A DNA stretch of 13,036 nt. It comes from Blastococcus sp. (lineage in GTDB: Bacteria; Actinomycetota; Actinomycetes; Mycobacteriales; Geodermatophilaceae). The translations under genes were made by a program, and so were the position numbers. Positions 12,961 through 13,036 of the stretch are shown here, piece by piece. A model generated the notes under the pieces. The model did no database searches. It saw only the letters and a program-made list of their open reading frames with translations, and was not told the origin of the DNA. Location of the stretch: positions 1-13,036 of the forward strand of contig JAOPUS010000238.1 of the NCBI GenBank assembly GCA_025963345.1, read 5' to 3'. Position 1 is the stretch's first letter, and each line of letters starts with the position of its first letter.

Positions 12961-13036
12961 ATGAACGACACCATCACCACCGTCGTCGGCAACGTCGTCG
13001 ACTCACCGCGCCGCGTCACGCTGGAACACGGCGCGG
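12961..13036 (+). CDS. ssb: Probable single-stranded DNA-binding protein, N-terminal fragment
   Basis: Only 25 codons are visible before the right edge. They read MNDTITTVVGNVVDSPRRV followed by TLEHGA, which matches the first OB-fold strand of actinobacterial SSB proteins (ITVVGN, then a charged turn). The ATG at 12961 has GAGGAG at 12951-12956, spacing 4. If the match holds, it binds single-stranded DNA in replication and repair. It could be an SSB paralogue rather than the main SSB; the C-terminal acidic tip that would help to decide lies outside the window. The gap before it (12744-12960) holds no other gene. Confidence 0.7.
   Translation, partial: MNDTITTVVGNVVDSPRRVTLEHGA

Overview
The window is a high-GC actinobacterial chromosome segment. 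Codons are strongly G/C-ending, GTG starts are common and Shine-Dalgarno (SD) sequences are purine-rich. The gene content fits soil actinomycetes such as the Pseudonocardiales or Geodermatophilales; that placement is an inference from protein flavour, not a proven identity.

Positions 2-8204 (+) hold a group-5 soluble diiron monooxygenase operon of the propane monooxygenase type (prmABCD / mimABCD). In order they are: the C-terminal part of the hydroxylase large subunit (prmA, cut by the left edge), the 2Fe-2S/FAD reductase (prmB), the hydroxylase small subunit (prmC), the coupling protein (prmD), a metal-dependent amidohydrolase, a long DUF59/MIP18-type protein, a zinc alcohol dehydrogenase, and a specialised GroEL that resembles the MimG chaperonin. 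Three junctions are 4-base start/stop overlaps (prmC-prmD, amidohydrolase-DUF59, DUF59-adh), which suggests one transcript with translational coupling. The expected chemistry is oxidation of propane (or a related short substrate) to 2-propanol, dehydrogenation of the alcohol to acetone, and chaperone-assisted folding of the hydroxylase.

Positions 8211-10144 (+) extend this gene run with an Nramp divalent-metal transporter that begins 6 bases after the groEL stop, in the same reading frame, and an unrecognised 202-residue helical protein with HEPN-like features. The Nramp next to a diiron enzyme, its chaperonin and a possible metallocentre maturation factor is the most interesting arrangement here. 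It suggests, without proving, a dedicated assembly and metal supply kit for the monooxygenase.

Positions 10318-12433 are probably unrelated to the oxygenase. A secreted TasA/camelysin-like protein (+) converges on a lytic transglycosylase (-), with a 21-bp hairpin between them as a likely bidirectional terminator. Positions 12671-12743 (-) are tRNA-Arg(UCU). The window ends with the first 25 codons of a probable single-stranded DNA-binding protein (+).

No gene-free stretch exceeds 300 bases. The larger gaps are 10145-10317, 12434-12670 and 12744-12960. I saw no convincing promoter in them; the last carries two DnaA-box-like TCCACA motifs. No CRISPR, insertion sequence or integrase is visible.
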